DNA of 64,000 bases, from contig NZ_JAGQDG010000002.1 in NCBI RefSeq assembly GCF_018069865.1, forward strand, positions 1 to 64,000. Reading direction: 5' to 3'. The position numbers and the translations under genes were made by a program. Positions 63,745 through 64,000 of this stretch are shown here, one piece after another. Every line of letters starts with the position of its first letter. Positions within the stretch are counted from its first letter, which is position 1. Source of the DNA: Ideonella paludis (GTDB lineage Bacteria > Pseudomonadota > Gammaproteobacteria > Burkholderiales > Burkholderiaceae_C). The notes below the pieces were generated by a model. It was given only the letters and a program-made list of their open reading frames with translations. It was not told the DNA's origin and did no database searches.

Positions 63745-64000
63745 GTGGCGTATCAACCGATTGACTTCGTAGGTCTCAACCAGACCTTGTTGAGTCGAGC
63801 GCTGGAGTTTGTCTCTAGTTGGCTCCCTGGTGGCAAGAAGGTCGCCAATGAATATGCCTGCGCTGACCTGAACGGTGGTGAGGGTGGTAGCTTGTCCGTT
63901 TGCATCAGTGGGAAGAACGCTGGCAAATGGGGGGACTTCGCCACTGGCGATAAGGGCAATGACCTGATCTCGCTGTATGCGGCTAAGCACAATCTGACCC
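63745..64000 (+). CDS. Primase/helicase-like protein, N-terminal part
   Basis: 85 codons from GTG 63745 are visible; the gene runs off the window. The segment LSVCISGKNAGKWGDFATGD and GNDLISLYAAKHNL is typical of phage primase (zinc-binding / Toprim or DUF927-type) starts. This places the rightward replication genes next to the control region. Confidence 0.65.
   Translation, partial: MAYQPIDFVGLNQTLLSRALEFVSSWLPGGKKVANEYACADLNGGEGGSLSVCISGKNAGKWGDFATGDKGNDLISLYAAKHNLT

Larger units (their letters stand above)
54701..64000. mobile_element. Second prophage: attachment end, early and control region
   Basis: Begins where rimO is broken and runs out at the right edge. It holds a leftward operon of 13 genes from about 60,971, repressor and cro-like genes, and a primase-like gene at the edge. 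No integrase is in the window. The layout is lambdoid: leftward operon, rex-position genes, repressor, operator, cro-like gene, then rightward replication genes. It is a different element from the one at the left edge as far as can be seen. Confidence 0.9.

Noticed and set aside
1-64000. Idea that the two phage parts are two ends of one prophage
   Set aside because: The DNA between them is 46.8 kb of ordinary chromosomal genes, and each phage part runs outwards from the window.

Overview
The window looks like chromosomal DNA of a Burkholderiales betaproteobacterium, probably Comamonadaceae or a near relative. The evidence is high GC, the phaR-rimO neighbourhood, a phenylacetate (paa) cluster with a TetR/PaaR-type operator, and the style of the chemotaxis locus. 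This placement is inference from gene content; there is no rRNA in the window. I saw no tRNA, rRNA or CRISPR array, and no gene-free stretch longer than about 300 bases.

Layout. (1) 1-7.9 kb is the right part of a prophage with Mu-type tail genes: tape-measure C-terminus, gpN, gpP, gp45 spike, gp46, gp47, gp48 and a collar-domain fibre. A reverse-strand membrane gene of the putative phage abortive-infection (putAbiC) type is inserted in it. (2) 7.9-14.2 kb holds an alpha/beta hydrolase, metY, a CBS-pair protein, a GGDEF-EAL protein and aroC. (3) 14.2-33.5 kb is a large chemotaxis locus: a leftward run of six receptor, kinase and regulator groups (mcp, mcp-like, cheY, STAS, cheA, mcp, mcp, cheW, cheR, cheD, cheB) plus two divergent rightward receptors. 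(4) 33.6-37.2 kb holds an anchored unknown protein and a di-haem beta-propeller protein. (5) 37.4-48.3 kb carries paaABCDE, a thiolase, paaZ and a LivH / fused LivM-LivG / LivF transporter without a binding protein. Together they give ring epoxidation of phenylacetyl-CoA, ring opening, final thiolysis and probable uptake. (6) 48.4-54.7 kb holds a second GGDEF-EAL protein, a DUF3563 protein, gshA, ylqF, phaR and the first 27 codons of rimO.

(7) rimO is cut at about 54,700 by a second prophage that runs out of the window. Its control region is laid out like lambda: a cro-like YdaS gene faces a repressor across one operator cluster. A second operator pair sits on an excellent promoter that drives a 13-gene leftward operon, most of it joined by ATGA overlaps. 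That operon contains a ParB-like protein with an H-NS-type C-terminal motif and a dNMP kinase, and it ends in a gene that looks like Acb2, the anti-CBASS cyclic-nucleotide sponge. Two unknown genes occupy the position that rexAB holds in lambda.

The most interesting material is defence and counter-defence cargo in the two prophages (putAbiC-like, Acb2-like, rex-position genes), the ParB/H-NS-like fusion, and several odd features of the receptors: a C-terminal Cache domain, shared FAPF tails, and a nearly identical 626-bp repeat flanking cheA-cheY. All product calls come from reading sequence motifs; no database search was run.
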